A stretch of 54,518 nt of DNA from Bacteroidota bacterium (GTDB lineage Bacteria > Bacteroidota > Bacteroidia > Bacteroidales > F082), in NCBI GenBank assembly GCA_002686705.1, contig NYYH01000001.1, positions 1-54,518 on the forward strand, read 5' to 3'. Within the stretch, counting starts at the first letter, position 1; each line of letters opens with the position of its first letter. The notes beneath the pieces were generated by a model, which was given only the letters and a program-made list of their open reading frames with translations, made no database searches and had not been told where the DNA came from. The position numbers and the translations under genes are program-made. Shown piece after piece: positions 36,765 to 44,791 of this stretch.

Positions 36765-37430
36765 TCACTTCCAAGCTCTTAAAAATTCTCTTTTCCCGGG
36801 TGGTCCAGGTAGTTTTTCAACCACAAAACCTACTTCTTCGAGAGACCTTTTAACATTTCCTTTGCATGAGTAGGTCGTTAGTACGCCTCCTCTTTTAATC
36901 GATTTGAATAAACTATTAAAAATTTCCACTGTCCATATTTCTGGTTGAGCATCTGGTGAGAAAGCATCAAAAAACACAACATCATAGACATCAGGATGGA
37001 GCTTTACGTTTTCAATCTTGTCTTCAACTATAAATACTGAAAATTTGTTTGACAAATTAATGAACTTACCTTTGTTATCATGCATAAGAAAAAATAATCT
37101 TTTATCTACACCCAGTATTTCTGGATAATTAAGTAACAAAGTTTCATTTTTACGAATAGGAAAAGGTTCATAGCCATAATATGTAACAGGAATTTTAGAC
37201 TTTACGGACCAATTGTATGCCAACAGAATATTCAACCCAGTTCCTGTTCCAACCTCAAGAATTCTTACATTCTTTAATTTTTGACATATATCGGTATTGA
37301 GGCAGGCATTGATAAATATGTGTTCTGATTCTTGAATTGCACCATAAGTTGAATGATAAGTTTCGCGTGCTTCTTCACTATATAGCGTATGCGATCCGTC
37401 ATCTGTGATTTGCAACTTTCGTTCATTCAT
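36765..37430 (-). CDS. mnmD: tRNA (5-methylaminomethyl-2-thiouridine-34) methyltransferase MnmD
   Basis: The 221-residue protein corresponds to the methyltransferase half of MnmC, found alone as MnmD. It has 'TDDGSHTLYS' (9-18), 'ETYHSTYGAIQESEHIFI' (about 23-40), SAM motif EVGTGTGLN (59-67), 'YYGYEPFPI', 'FFDAFSPDAQPEIW' and 'TYSCKGNVKRSLEEVGF', ending with 'GPPGKREFLRA'. It completes 5-methylaminomethyl-uridine at the wobble position of tRNAs. The oxidoreductase half of MnmC is absent, as expected for MnmD. Its -7 box lies only 5 bases before the ATG, which suggests a leaderless or nearly leaderless mRNA. Confidence 0.92.
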   Translation of the reverse strand: MNERKLQITDDGSHTLYSEEARETYHSTYGAIQESEHIFINACLNTDICQKLKNVRILEVGTGTGLNILLAYNWSVKSKIPVTYYGYEPFPIRKNETLLLNYPEILGVDKRLFFLMHDNKGKFINLSNKFSVFIVEDKIENVKLHPDVYDVVFFDAFSPDAQPEIWTVEIFNSLFKSIKRGGVLTTYSCKGNVKRSLEEVGFVVEKLPGPPGKREFLRAWK

Positions 37431-37435
37431 TCTAT

Positions 37436-37443
37436 CAAATTTA
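37436..37443 (-). promoter_or_regulatory. -7 box abutting the mnmD start
   Basis: The minus strand reads TAAATTTG, an exact TAnnTTTG match, followed by 5 bases and the ATG. A TTTTTG lies 16 bases upstream, shorter than the 18-19 seen at other promoters here. Confidence 0.4.
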
Positions 37444-37639
37444 CATATGGTAAAAATATCAAAAACATATTTAATGTATTTTTAGAAGTCTAACTCAATT
37501 CTAACTCTTTAAACCAATTGCATGAAGCAACTATTATCAATTCATAAAATAGGATAAAAACAGAATTTGGAAAAGTGAGATTATAACTTATCAACCTTGA
37601 TATTGGTAGATAGCCTTTCTAATACATTAGTGTAAAAAG

Positions 37640-37668
37640 TTGTAAATTGATTTAATTTTCTATCTTTA
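37640..37668 (+). promoter_or_regulatory. Promoter of the coiled-coil/OmpA/GTPase/kinase operon
   Basis: TTG, 18 bases, then TATCTTTA (one mismatch to TAnnTTTG) lie 26 bases before the ATG of the first gene. The 264-base gap upstream shows nothing else I can name. Confidence 0.5.
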
Positions 37669-37694
37669 TAGCATCTAAATACAACCTATAATCG

Positions 37695-38198
37695 ATGGCA
37701 CATAAAAATTCAGAGTCGGAAGTAGAGAACTTATCGCGTATAAAAGATATTCTTTTTGGAGAAGATTTACAGAGCATTGAACAAAAACTAGATATCGTTA
37801 AGAGAGAAAATTCATCAGCTTTTGAAAAACTGAAGAAGGAGTTGGAAACCCGATTTAAAAAATTTGAACTCTTATTGCAGCAGAAGACTAGCGAAGTTGT
37901 TAAAGCTTTAGAAAAGAGTATCGACGATCAGAATAATGTTAATGATGAACTCAAAAAGGAAATTGTTAAAATAAACCTTGAAGTTTAAAATGAAAAAATC
38001 AAGATTGAAAATACGATCAACAATAATATTGAACAAATTACCAATTCTATTTCTAGTCTTGAGAACACCTTAAACCAAACAATTAGTAAACTAAAAGCAG
38101 AATATGACACAAGTGTTAATGAACTTAATCAAAACAAGATAAGCAAAGATGCCATGGCTGATATACTAATAGAGTTAGCCGAAAAACTTAAGAAATAA
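37695..38198 (+). pseudogene. Coiled-coil protein gene interrupted by an in-frame TAA
   Basis: The frame opens with 'MAHKNSESEVENLSRIKDIL' and gives 97 residues of Lys/Glu-rich coiled coil. It stops at TAA 37986-37988. Beyond it the same frame stays open for 69 codons of the same character ('NEKIKIENTINNNIEQ', 'SLENTLNQTISKLKAEYD', 'AMADILIELAEKLKK') to a TAA at 38196-38198. One base change (from AAA, GAA or CAA) would restore a 167-residue protein. It has no signal peptide or membrane segment, so it is probably cytoplasmic. It is the first gene of a four-gene operon, ending 13 bases before the OmpA-type gene. Truncation, read-through or an assembly error are all possible. I do not recognise a named family. 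Confidence 0.7.
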
Positions 38199-38211
38199 TC
38201 CTTAATCTGCT

Positions 38212-39945
38212 ATGGCAAAGTCAGAACGAAATATGGGAATTTTTGGAAGTATGTCCGAGGTGAAATTGAACGAACTTCGAAAAATGATACTTGGTCTTGA
38301 TACAGAAGACCTTAGGAGGCTTGCTTTGTTAGTAAATGATCCGGATGCATTTTCAGAAGTGATTAGAGAGTTATTGCCAAATAGTATTAAGTTGATGATG
38401 GCTAAGGATAATATTTCTTATGCCGAACTTGTTCCTATTTTAGAATCGTCGTTAAAAGATAGCGTTAAAAAAAATCCTCAGGTACTGTCAGGTATACTAT
38501 TTCCAATTATGATGCCCGCTATAAGAAAAGCTGTAGCCGAGGCACTCAGCAAAATGATCGAATCATTGAATTCTACGCTTGAAAGTAGCTTTTCACCACA
38601 AAGAATGGGTTGGAGGTTTAAGGCTATGTTCAGCGGAAGTTCGTATGCAGAGATAGTACTTTCTAACGCTTACGTTTTTCAGGTTAAACAGGTTTTCTTA
38701 ATTCATAAACAATCCGGGCTTCTGCTCAATGAGATATCCGCCTACCAAAATCCATTGGCTAAAGATGCTGATTTGGTTTCATCTATGCTTACGGCGATTA
38801 AGGATTTTGTGCAGGATTCATTTGATGTTGAACAAAGTAATGAACTGGATACAATAAAAGTTGGACAATTTAATATCTGGATTGAACATGGCCCGGGTGC
38901 AATAATAGCAGCCATTGTGGAAGGCAATGCTCCTTCAGGATTAAGAACACTCTTAAAAGAGACTATTGAAAACGTTCATATTAAGCAATCATACGAACTC
39001 GATAAATTTGATGGTGACGTTGAGATTTTTAAGAAATCAGATCCTTATTTGCAAAATTGTATAATAAGTGAACAAAAAGAAAAGAAGAAGAAAAAACCTG
39101 TAATAGTGATTTTCTTATTTTTAGTAATCTTTGGCTTTGCTTCATATTGGGCTTATATTTCAATAGAGAGAAAACTTAGAATCGACAAGCTTGAGGAAGC
39201 ACTTAGGGTTGAAACCGGTATTATCATTACCGATAATTACTATACCAATGGTAAAACTTTATTCGAGGGTTTACGTGATCCTTTGTCTGAAGACCCAGTT
39301 AAAATTTCCAGTCTTTATAATGTTGATACTTCCGAAGTAGATTTTGCTTTTGGTTCATATATTTCGCTTGAAAATAATCTGATACTAAAAAGAGCCTATG
39401 CTATTCTACAACCACCAGCTTCTGTTAAGCTCTCATTTAAAGATGGCGTACTATATGCAACTGGAGAAGCAGATGAAGATTGGATAGAATTTGCATTAAA
39501 AACCTATTCTTTTATTGCTGGAGTTCATGATTTTAATTTGGAAGCGTTGAATGCCCCACCAATCAAACCGAGCAAAAGGATTCCTCTTACAATTGAGGAG
39601 TACTATTTTGTTTTTAAATATAAAGAGGTTAAACTTAGTGAAGAGCAAAAGACTAAGTTTAAAAGTCTGATTGATGAAGTAAATAGAGTATTGAATTTCG
39701 ATTTCTCACAAGACTCAGTACCTGTGATTATTGTAATCGGACATACAAGTTATGATGGAAATGCTGTAGCTAATAAGAAAATAGCCTTTGAAAGGGCATT
39801 GCAATTTATCACATTGATGATAGAAGCGGGCATTCCAATGGAGGTGCTCGTCCCTAAAACAGACTACATAGAAGATATTGATGCTGATTTCCCTGTAAGA
39901 TCAGTTTCATTTAAAGTAATATATTCGAAACCAGAAGACTTATGA
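38212..39945 (+). CDS. Single-pass membrane protein: cytoplasmic domain, BON-like region, OmpA-like C-terminus
   Basis: The 577-residue protein has a helical cytoplasmic domain (1-290), a basic stop (KEKKKKK, 289-295), one membrane helix (about 296-315) and a periplasmic part. That part starts with BON-like segments ('LRVETGIIITDNYY', 'LFEGLRDPLSEDP', 'SYISLENNLILKRAYAIL', 'GVLYATGEADEDWI'; about 326-445). It ends with an OmpA-like module (about 460-577: 'VIGHTSYDGNAVANKKIAFERAL'). In OmpA the motif is GHTD, whose Asp contacts peptidoglycan; here Ser513 replaces it, while the N...ERA part is kept. The cytoplasmic half resembles that of uncharacterised OmpA proteins in Cyanobacteria and Proteobacteria. 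Its stop overlaps the GTPase start by four bases (ATGA), implying coupled synthesis. It probably links the cell wall to the GTPase. Confidence 0.75.
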   Translation: MAKSERNMGIFGSMSEVKLNELRKMILGLDTEDLRRLALLVNDPDAFSEVIRELLPNSIKLMMAKDNISYAELVPILESSLKDSVKKNPQVLSGILFPIMMPAIRKAVAEALSKMIESLNSTLESSFSPQRMGWRFKAMFSGSSYAEIVLSNAYVFQVKQVFLIHKQSGLLLNEISAYQNPLAKDADLVSSMLTAIKDFVQDSFDVEQSNELDTIKVGQFNIWIEHGPGAIIAAIVEGNAPSGLRTLLKETIENVHIKQSYELDKFDGDVEIFKKSDPYLQNCIISEQKEKKKKKPVIVIFLFLVIFGFASYWAYISIERKLRIDKLEEALRVETGIIITDNYYTNGKTLFEGLRDPLSEDPVKISSLYNVDTSEVDFAFGSYISLENNLILKRAYAILQPPASVKLSFKDGVLYATGEADEDWIEFALKTYSFIAGVHDFNLEALNAPPIKPSKRIPLTIEEYYFVFKYKEVKLSEEQKTKFKSLIDEVNRVLNFDFSQDSVPVIIVIGHTSYDGNAVANKKIAFERALQFITLMIEAGIPMEVLVPKTDYIEDIDADFPVRSVSFKVIYSKPEDL

Positions 39946-40433
39946 TAAAGAAAAAAATAGTGATGCTGGGCTCGTTTGCAGTTGGAAAAACAAGTTTGAT
40001 ACAAAGATTTGTTAGCAGTATTTTCTCGGAGAAATATCAAACTACTATTGGGGTTAAAATTGACCAAAAGATTGTAAAAATCGGTAGTACAGAAGTAAAT
40101 TTACTAATTTGGGATTTACACGGTGAGGACGATTACCAAAGGATTAAACCGGCTTACATAGTTGGAGCTTCTGGTTGCTTCATAGTTATTGATGGAACAA
40201 GAAAAGCAACCCTCGATATAGGTATTGAGTTAATAGAAACAGTTAAAAAAAATGCCCCAAATTCTGCTATATTGATACTAATTAACAAATCTGACCTTAA
40301 GAATGAGTGGGATATTAATGAAGACGATATAATTGGTCTCAGTAAGATAGGTTATGAGGTGATTGAAACAAGCGCCAAAACTAATGAAGCTGTAGAACTA
40401 GCTTTTAATAAAATCACTAAGTTAATGCTTTAA
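39942..40433 (+). CDS. Rab/Ras-like small GTPase
   Basis: The 163-residue protein is a single Ras-type G domain. G1 is GSFAVGKTS (10-18), the switch I Thr lies in TTIGVK (34-39), G3 is WDLHGE (57-62), G4 is NKSD (115-118) and G5 is ETSAK (142-146). It lacks a lipidation tail (it ends LML). At the position of the catalytic Gln61 of Ras there is Glu62, so hydrolysis may depend on a partner or be slow. Bacterial Ras-like GTPases include MglA and several uncharacterised 'Rup' families; MglA sets cell polarity. The gene overlaps the OmpA-type gene by four bases and is followed after 4 bases by a histidine kinase. This makes it a candidate switch between wall sensing and phosphorelay. Confidence 0.88.
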   Translation: MIKKKIVMLGSFAVGKTSLIQRFVSSIFSEKYQTTIGVKIDQKIVKIGSTEVNLLIWDLHGEDDYQRIKPAYIVGASGCFIVIDGTRKATLDIGIELIETVKKNAPNSAILILINKSDLKNEWDINEDDIIGLSKIGYEVIETSAKTNEAVELAFNKITKLML

Positions 40434-40437
40434 TCAG

Positions 40438-41949
40438 ATGCTCACAAGTTTACCCCACAACATAATAGAATATCTCATTAATGAATTACCTCCATTTACA
40501 GGTGTTTTGATAATAAAGACTGATGATAAAGGCAAAATCATTGGCTTTCATGGCCCTCATAAGGAGTATTTGAGAACAAAACCTGAAATTGGGAAGCCTG
40601 TTCACGAATATGTTCCAGCATTATATGCTATGATTCCCCCTCATATTTCTCCAATGATTCTAAATAAGGTACTTTCAAACAGCGCAGTATATGCCGATAT
40701 TCATTTAGTTGAGGCCAACCAGAATGAATATTGGATATTTTTAGTCGACCAAAACCGTGAAGCGGAAAGCATAAGAGGCATTATTCAAAAAATAAATGAA
40801 GATAAACTACTTAAAGAGTCTGAGACAAAAATAGAACCAGGTAAAGATTGCAATCTTTTCGCAGCATTGGATTATCTGAGTTTGAAGATTGAAGAGGATG
40901 AAAATATAATTATTAATTCGAACATTCCATGGTGGTTTAGTATGCTAGCACCTGAATATTCTGAAAACGATAAAATAAATATTTACGAAGTATTTCCCTA
41001 TTTTGAAGTTTTCAATATCGAAGCAGATGAATTTTGGGCAAAGAAAGAAAACGGTAAAATAAAATCAGGAATCTGGATCGAAACACTCAACGACGGACAG
41101 GAAATAGCTTTGTCTGCTATCGCAATTTATTTAAATAGCAACAAATACATATTTGTCCGACTTGAAGAAGAAATTGACAAGGAACCTGTTGTGCTTCAGC
41201 TGGCAAGAGAGCAAAAACTAGCTTATGAAAAACTTGAGAAGGCTGAACGAAAGCTAAAAACTTTACTCGAATATAAGGATAAGTTTGTTTCAATTGTATC
41301 ACATGATTTACGGTCTCCAGTAGCTGCTGTACTTGGCATAGCTGATATGCTTGTTAACGACAAAAAAGAACTCTCCAAACTCGATGAATTTTACATAGAG
41401 ATGATTCATAACATTAAGGAGGAAATGTTAAGATTACTGGATTACAATGATAAATTATATCACTGGTCAAACCTTGAGCTAGGAAATTTTAAGGTAGTTA
41501 AAGAAAAGGTAAGTCTTAAAAAGATTATCAGTACGGCCTATAGGACAGCTGAAAAGAAACTTAAATCCAAAAACCTTAGTTTTTCGACTAACCTTAAAAA
41601 AGACATTGAGATAGATGTTGATATGACGTTGTTTTTGCAAGTAATCAACAATCTATTAGCCAATGCAATTAAATTTACACCTGAAAATGGTAGTATATCA
41701 GTTAATGTTACGGTAGGTGACAATCTACAAATTGCAATTATTGATTCAGGAGTAGGTATGTCGAAAAGAGTAAGTGAAGGTATACTGTCAGGTTTTACCA
41801 GGCATAGCTCCTTGGGCACCGATGGAGAGAAAGGTACTGGACTGGGTCTAGGAATAGTAAAAAAAATTCTAGATGCTCATGGATTTACTATTAATGTGAA
41901 ATCAGAGGAAGGAATGGGTTCGGAATTTATTATAAATATCCCAACCTAA
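40438..41949 (+). CDS. Soluble PAS-type sensor histidine kinase
   Basis: The 503-residue protein has no membrane helix. Two PAS-like segments (about 10-107 and 140-245) share weakly similar ends ('EYWIFLVDQNRE' and 'KYIFVRLEEEID'). A coiled coil (about 250-280) leads into a HisKA domain with His289 in SHDLRSP. The ATPase domain has the N-box NNLLANAIKFT (404-414), G1 DSGVGM (436-441), F-box 'SGFTRHSS' and G2 GTGLGLG (466-472). All catalytic residues are present. There is no receiver domain and no response-regulator gene in the window, so its partner is elsewhere. Being cytoplasmic and last in the operon, it probably reads the state of the GTPase or the cytoplasmic part of the OmpA-type protein. 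That is inference. Confidence 0.88.
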   Translation: MLTSLPHNIIEYLINELPPFTGVLIIKTDDKGKIIGFHGPHKEYLRTKPEIGKPVHEYVPALYAMIPPHISPMILNKVLSNSAVYADIHLVEANQNEYWIFLVDQNREAESIRGIIQKINEDKLLKESETKIEPGKDCNLFAALDYLSLKIEEDENIIINSNIPWWFSMLAPEYSENDKINIYEVFPYFEVFNIEADEFWAKKENGKIKSGIWIETLNDGQEIALSAIAIYLNSNKYIFVRLEEEIDKEPVVLQLAREQKLAYEKLEKAERKLKTLLEYKDKFVSIVSHDLRSPVAAVLGIADMLVNDKKELSKLDEFYIEMIHNIKEEMLRLLDYNDKLYHWSNLELGNFKVVKEKVSLKKIISTAYRTAEKKLKSKNLSFSTNLKKDIEIDVDMTLFLQVINNLLANAIKFTPENGSISVNVTVGDNLQIAIIDSGVGMSKRVSEGILSGFTRHSSLGTDGEKGTGLGLGIVKKILDAHGFTINVKSEEGMGSEFIINIPT

Positions 41950-41995
41950 ATAAACTTATTTAGTAATCATTTCTGACACGTATATCATAAACTTG

Positions 41996-43828
41996 TCAAA
42001 ACTTACCTAATAATTTTTTTATTAGGTCTTTTCTGCCAAGCTTCAGCAAGCTATTTTTAATTCTGGTTCTGAATTCTGGTTTATACCAGAAAAAGTACAT
42101 ATGCTGACGTTCTTTTTGTTCTTTTGTATGTGCAGAATAAATCGGTTTCAAGTTATAAGGATTTACTCCTGTATAGTACATTACCGTTGCATTTGTCATT
42201 GGAGTAGGAGTGAAGCCTTGAACCTGTTCAAGTTGTAAACCTGCTGCTTTAGTGTCAGAAGCTAGTTGAGCCATATCCTCCTCTGTACTCCCAGGGTGAC
42301 TTGATATAAAATATGGTATAATTTGTTGTTTTAATCCTGCTTTTTCACTAATAGCCAAAAATTTCTTTTTGAACGAGTGATATAGATCAAACGAGGGTTT
42401 ACGCATAACTTTTAGTACAGCTTCCGATGTATGCTCTGGGGCAATTTTAAGTCTACCTGAAACATTTTTTGTAACAACCCTTTTTAAATAACTATCAAGA
42501 TCATCACCTCCATTAACATTCTGCTCTTTTGTGAGAAGGTCGTACCTAATTCCGCTACCAATATTTACTTTTTTAATTTCCGGTATTGACTCAACCTTTT
42601 CATATAGATCTAACATTGGCTTGTGAGATGTGCTAAGGTTATAACATATATTGGGAAAGATACATGAGGCGCGCACACACTTGTCGCATATTCTTTGATA
42701 AACACCTCTCATTTTGTACATATTAGCGGACGGGCCACCTAAATCTGTGAGATAGCCTTTGAAGTCAGGTAATTGTGTCACTTTTTTTACTTCTTCCATA
42801 ACAGACCTCTCCGATCGAGAAGAAACAAACTTGCCCTGATGTGCTGAAATAGTACAGAAGCTACACCCACCAAAACAACCCCGATGGATATTTACTGAAA
42901 ATTTGATCATCTCATATGCAGGGATCTGACCTTTACTTTTATACTTAAAATGAGGGAGCCTTGTAAAAGGGAGATCATAAGTTTTGTCTATTTCATTTTC
43001 AGTCAGGAGTGGAATGGCGGGATTTACAACAAGATATTTATCCTCGATTCGCTGTAATAGCCTTTTTGCATATACTTTATTTGATTCAACTTCGATAATC
43101 TTAAAATTACGAGCAAAAATCAGTTTGTCATTTAAGCACTCTTTGTGGGAGGCAAGCATAGTTGTTTCCCACTTCTTATTTATCGGAATATCTGATTCAG
43201 AATTCACTAAGAATGCAGTCTGTGGTATAGTATTTAATTTATTGAAAGGTACCCCCTTATTGAGCAATTTCACAATTTGAGTAATAGACTTCTCACCCAT
43301 ACCATAAACCATTAGATCAGCCCCCGACTGCCACAACATGCTAGGGTTCAGCTCATCTTTCCAGTAATCGTAATGCGTAAATCTCCTCATTGAAGCCTCT
43401 ACACCGCCAATTATTATTGGAGTATCAGGAAAAATATCCTTCAAGATTTTTGAGTACACCATGGTAGGATAATTTGGTCTGAAACCTGATTTATTTCCTG
43501 GTGTATATGCATCATTTGACCTGAGTCGGCGGTTAGCAGTATAATGATTTACCATTGAATCCATGACTCCTGCAGAAACTCCAAAAAACAAACGGGGTTT
43601 ACCAAGTTTTCTAAAATCCCGAAGATCATCTTGCCAGTTCGGTTGTGGAACAATGGCAACCTTAAGCCCTAAGTCCTGAAGTACACGGCCGATTACAGCT
43701 ATTCCAAAAGAAGGATGATCGATATAGGCATCTCCGGTAAAAAGGATAACATCAAGTTGATCCCATCCTCGTTCTTTTACTTCCTTGGTGGTAGTAGGAA
43801 GCCAGCTTTGTTTACTGGGTATATTCAT
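41996..43828 (-). CDS. ygiQ: YgiQ family radical SAM protein
   Basis: The 610-residue protein begins with the YgiQ N-terminal region ('GWDQLDVILFTGDAYIDHPS' at about 21-40, 'IIGGVEASMRRFTHYDYW' at about 139-156). It has the radical SAM cluster C318-x3-C322-x2-C325 in HRGCFGGCSFCTIS. Later blocks include 'KYLTDLGGPSANMY'-like residues, 'IAPEHTSEAVLKVMRKP' and 'QVQGFTPTPMTNATVMYYTG'. It should bind a 4Fe-4S cluster and cleave S-adenosylmethionine; the substrate of YgiQ is not established. It lies 29 bases downstream of dapF on the same strand, likely in one transcript. Confidence 0.93.
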   Translation of the reverse strand: MNIPSKQSWLPTTTKEVKERGWDQLDVILFTGDAYIDHPSFGIAVIGRVLQDLGLKVAIVPQPNWQDDLRDFRKLGKPRLFFGVSAGVMDSMVNHYTANRRLRSNDAYTPGNKSGFRPNYPTMVYSKILKDIFPDTPIIIGGVEASMRRFTHYDYWKDELNPSMLWQSGADLMVYGMGEKSITQIVKLLNKGVPFNKLNTIPQTAFLVNSESDIPINKKWETTMLASHKECLNDKLIFARNFKIIEVESNKVYAKRLLQRIEDKYLVVNPAIPLLTENEIDKTYDLPFTRLPHFKYKSKGQIPAYEMIKFSVNIHRGCFGGCSFCTISAHQGKFVSSRSERSVMEEVKKVTQLPDFKGYLTDLGGPSANMYKMRGVYQRICDKCVRASCIFPNICYNLSTSHKPMLDLYEKVESIPEIKKVNIGSGIRYDLLTKEQNVNGGDDLDSYLKRVVTKNVSGRLKIAPEHTSEAVLKVMRKPSFDLYHSFKKKFLAISEKAGLKQQIIPYFISSHPGSTEEDMAQLASDTKAAGLQLEQVQGFTPTPMTNATVMYYTGVNPYNLKPIYSAHTKEQKERQHMYFFWYKPEFRTRIKNSLLKLGRKDLIKKLLGKF

Positions 43829-43857
43829 TAAGATTCAATGTTAAATATCGATCTGAA

Positions 43858-44658
43858 TTAAATATCAATTTCCCCTTCAAATACTAACTTTGCGGGTCCT
43901 CTAAGCCAGATATCAGTAAATTTATCTTTATCACCCTTTTTTGTGTAGGTAAAATTCACTTCGAACTCACCTCCAGTTGTGTGAATAGGAATACTATGTT
44001 TTCCACTGTCAATAAACACAGCTATTGCAGAGGCAACTACACCGGTACCGCATGATAGAGTTTCTTCTTCAACTCCTCTTTCGTAGGTTCTTACAAAAAT
44101 TCTTTTCGCGTTGCTTTCAACGAAATTTACATTCGTGCCTTCAGGGGCAAACCGTTCACTTTCACGTGTTTTCCTACCCTCTTTTGTAACATCAATTTCT
44201 GCAACCTTTTCAACAAATTCAACATAATGAGGCGAACCAGTATCAAGAAAATAATATCCCTCGTTTTTTTCAATCTCAACTACATCAGTTAGTTGTAAAC
44301 TTACATCCCACTTAGTTCCATCAACTTCATTGCCGTTAATAATTGCATTGTGGATACCATCAGTAGCTTCGAATGTCATTTCTTTGCCAACTATTCCAAT
44401 CAAGCTTGTATAAGCAGCTATACATCTTCCCCCATTACCACACATACTGCTTTCGTTGCCATCAGAATTATAATAAATCATCTCAAAATCATATTTAGGA
44501 GATTGATTCACCAGAATTAAGCCATCAGCACCAATACCAAATCTTCTATTACAAATCTTTTGCACTTGCAAAGTAGTTAGTGCAAAAGTGTTACTTCGAT
44601 TATCAAATATTACAAAGTCGTTCCCGTTTCCTTGAAATTTATGAAAAGGTATTTTCAT
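43858..44658 (-). CDS. dapF: Diaminopimelate epimerase
   Basis: The 266-residue enzyme has both catalytic cysteines in their motifs: Cys73 in SMCGNGGRC and Cys203 in ETLSCGTGV. It opens with 'FHKFQGNGNDFVIFD'. It interconverts LL- and meso-diaminopimelate, the last-but-one step to lysine and the source of meso-DAP for peptidoglycan. Length and motifs are normal. It is divergent from the degP-like gene and probably co-transcribed with ygiQ. Confidence 0.96.
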   Translation of the reverse strand: MKIPFHKFQGNGNDFVIFDNRSNTFALTTLQVQKICNRRFGIGADGLILVNQSPKYDFEMIYYNSDGNESSMCGNGGRCIAAYTSLIGIVGKEMTFEATDGIHNAIINGNEVDGTKWDVSLQLTDVVEIEKNEGYYFLDTGSPHYVEFVEKVAEIDVTKEGRKTRESERFAPEGTNVNFVESNAKRIFVRTYERGVEEETLSCGTGVVASAIAVFIDSGKHSIPIHTTGGEFEVNFTYTKKGDKDKFTDIWLRGPAKLVFEGEIDI

Positions 44659-44791
44659 GAAAAAATTAGTTTATCACAACAATTAGTTTCTGTAAGCGTT
44701 GATTTTAGTAACGTCATTTAACATAATTTAACCATAGCTAAAAAATTTGTGCGTTAAATTGCCGTTATAAAAACAAAAATACGTGAGATTA

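Noticed and set aside
41946..41963. Perfect palindrome CTAAATAA-AC-TTATTTAG at the end of the kinase gene
   Set aside because: The stem has only two G/C pairs, overlaps the stop codon and has no T run, so I do not call it a terminator.
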